Source: an uncultured Methanobrevibacter sp. (lineage in GTDB: Archaea > Methanobacteriota > Methanobacteria > Methanobacteriales > Methanobacteriaceae). From it: a DNA stretch of 6,482 nucleotides. Shown in pieces: positions 6,073 to 6,482 of the stretch; within the stretch, counting starts at the first letter, position 1; each line of letters opens with the position of its first letter. The stretch covers positions 1-6,482 of the forward strand of contig CAJOMK010000139.1 in NCBI GenBank assembly GCA_905235495.1. The letters run 5' to 3'. The notes under the pieces are model-generated. The model had not been told where the DNA came from. It saw only the letters and a list, made by a program, of their open reading frames with translations, and ran no database searches. A program made the translations under genes and the position numbers.

Positions 6073-6156
6073 TAAAATCAACCATTTTACCATCTCCTTT
6101 TTTTAAAAAATTTGTATAAAATCTTTTTTTTAGGAAATTTAGGAATAAAAAAAGAC

Positions 6157-6184
6157 TAATCATCCATCTCTTTATTAATGATTA
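6157..6184. other. Weak inverted repeat in the promoter region of the secreted-protein gene
   Basis: TAATCAT (6157-6163) and ATGATTA (6178-6184) are perfect inverted copies with a 14-base loop. On the minus strand it is followed by a T7 run, which is terminator-like, but no minus-strand gene lies upstream of it in the window. With such A/T content a chance match is likely. Confidence 0.2.
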
Positions 6185-6263
6185 TTTTTATAATTTCTTT
6201 TTGAATTTAAACTTAAAAAATGTAAGTATGTGATTGCTTTCGCAAATTTATTTATATATATGC

Positions 6264-6275
6264 TTTATATAAATA
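6264..6275 (+). promoter_or_regulatory. TATA box of the secreted-protein gene
   Basis: TTTATATAAATA is a near-ideal archaeal TATA box and would start transcription near 6295-6300, giving a leader of about 15 bases that just includes the ribosome site. A second TATA-like run (TTTATATATAT, 6251-6261) lies 13 bases upstream and could drive a start near 6280. The rest of 6094-6263 holds A/T runs and no gene. Confidence 0.55.
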
Positions 6276-6297
6276 CATTTCGTAATGAATAAACACG

Positions 6298-6304
6298 AAA
6301 GGGG
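6298..6304 (+). promoter_or_regulatory. Ribosome binding site AAAGGGG
   Basis: AAAGGGG precedes the ATG at 6312 by 7 bases, the same spacing as GAGGT before the ATG at 702. It supports this ATG as the start. Confidence 0.5.
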
Positions 6305-6311
6305 TTTATTT

Positions 6312-6482
6312 ATGGAAGGTTTTGGTTTAAAGATTGCTTGTGTATTTATTATTCTTATGTATTGTTTAGCGCCTTTAAGTGCGTTTGATTTAAACCAAGA
6401 TGATAATGATAAATGCATCGAGCATGATACTAGAGACAGCAGCATCAACACTAAAGATGTAGATGTTGCTGATGAGCAATAT
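6312..6482 (+). CDS. Secreted protein, N-terminal part (runs off right edge)
   Basis: The frame is open for 57 codons from the ATG at 6312 to the window end. Residues 1-24 form a signal peptide: a short start with one lysine, a hydrophobic core (IACVFIILMYCLAPL) and SAF as a likely cleavage region. The following part is rich in Asp, Asn and Ser, with a single cysteine, as is common at the mature start of archaeal surface proteins such as Methanobrevibacter adhesin-like proteins. Too little is present to name a family. A good TATA box and ribosome site stand before it. It reads away from the decayed gene, so it is a separate transcription unit. Confidence 0.65.
   Translation, partial: MEGFGLKIACVFIILMYCLAPLSAFDLNQDDNDKCIEHDTRDSSINTKDVDVADEQY

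Larger units (their letters stand above)
5515..6085 (-). pseudogene. Decayed gene of two tandem units of about 93 codons, AbrB/DUF2080-like strands
   Basis: No frame longer than about 90 codons runs through this stretch, yet reading across breaks gives one continuous protein. ATG at 6085 has GGAG at an 8-base gap and reads MVDF; dropping one base at about 6073 leads into LNLSINKKDIIYDGKVK and NKGVILINDKS...TYVIFS. A one-base gain in the A4 run at 5931-5934 (minus strand) leads into SGSSVIISVDEILNK and CVGKKCIIIS. A second unit follows: LNLELRKHDIIRNGEVKNT, TGA (5735-5737), GGQGIIRLNDKFLGNRSYVI, AIDEILNKGIH. Removing one A from the A5 run at 5558-5562 yields YVGRKCITILQEG and TAA at 5515. The intact protein would be about 190 residues. 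The recurring pattern G-x-I-x-L...G-x-x-YVI resembles AbrB-like or DUF2080-type beta hairpins; that link is weak. Three frame breaks and a nonsense codon argue for a true pseudogene. Confidence 0.65.

Noticed and set aside
6248..6451. Minus-strand open frame of 67 codons
   Set aside because: It overlaps the signal peptide, ribosome site and TATA box of the plus-strand secreted-protein gene and has no start signal of its own.

Overview
This AT-rich window looks like a chromosomal piece of a methanogenic archaeon, most likely Methanobrevibacter or a close relative in the Methanobacteriales. That assignment is inference. It rests on TATA-type promoters (TTATATAAAT at 618 and TTTATATAAATA at 6264), Shine-Dalgarno sites of the GGAGGTGAT type, arginine coded mostly by AGA/AGG, and many small zinc-ribbon proteins. 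No rRNA, tRNA, CRISPR array, transposase or phage gene is visible.

Layout: (a) 1-293, minus strand, the start of an SseB-like protein that runs off the left edge. (b) 294-701, a divergent promoter region of about 400 bases. (c) 702-2585, plus strand, three closely spaced genes: a zinc-ribbon membrane protein with a bacterial PH-like domain; a zinc-ribbon, membrane-anchored protein with an EF-hand; and a shorter paralogue of the second protein whose start is separated from its body by a probable one-base frameshift. (d) 2586-2665, a short convergent gap with a hairpin and T-runs. (e) 5426 down to 2666, minus strand, a tight operon: a cysteine-rich zinc protein of unknown function, a DraG-type ADP-ribosylglycohydrolase whose last 23 codons lie in another frame, and a second SseB-like protein. 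(f) 6085 down to 5515, minus strand, a decayed gene made of two tandem copies of a unit of about 93 codons. (g) 6094-6311, a promoter region with two TATA-like boxes. (h) 6312-6482, plus strand, the start of a secreted protein cut by the right edge.

Two themes stand out. The plus-strand operon would place zinc ribbons inside the cell and, in two paralogues, a conserved C-x2-H-x10-C-x2-C zinc-like motif outside it, joined in one of them by a calcium-binding EF-hand. The minus-strand operon joins an ADP-ribose-removing enzyme with SseB-like and zinc-ribbon proteins, a set that could serve in reversing protein ADP-ribosylation or in immunity; that role is only inferred.

The window also holds a cluster of one-base length changes, several in A/T runs (2082-2086, about 3734-3737, 5558-5562, 5931-5934, 6073), plus one in-frame TGA (5735-5737). 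The tandem-unit gene is probably a true pseudogene. The other two cases may be recent mutation, slippage, or sequencing error.
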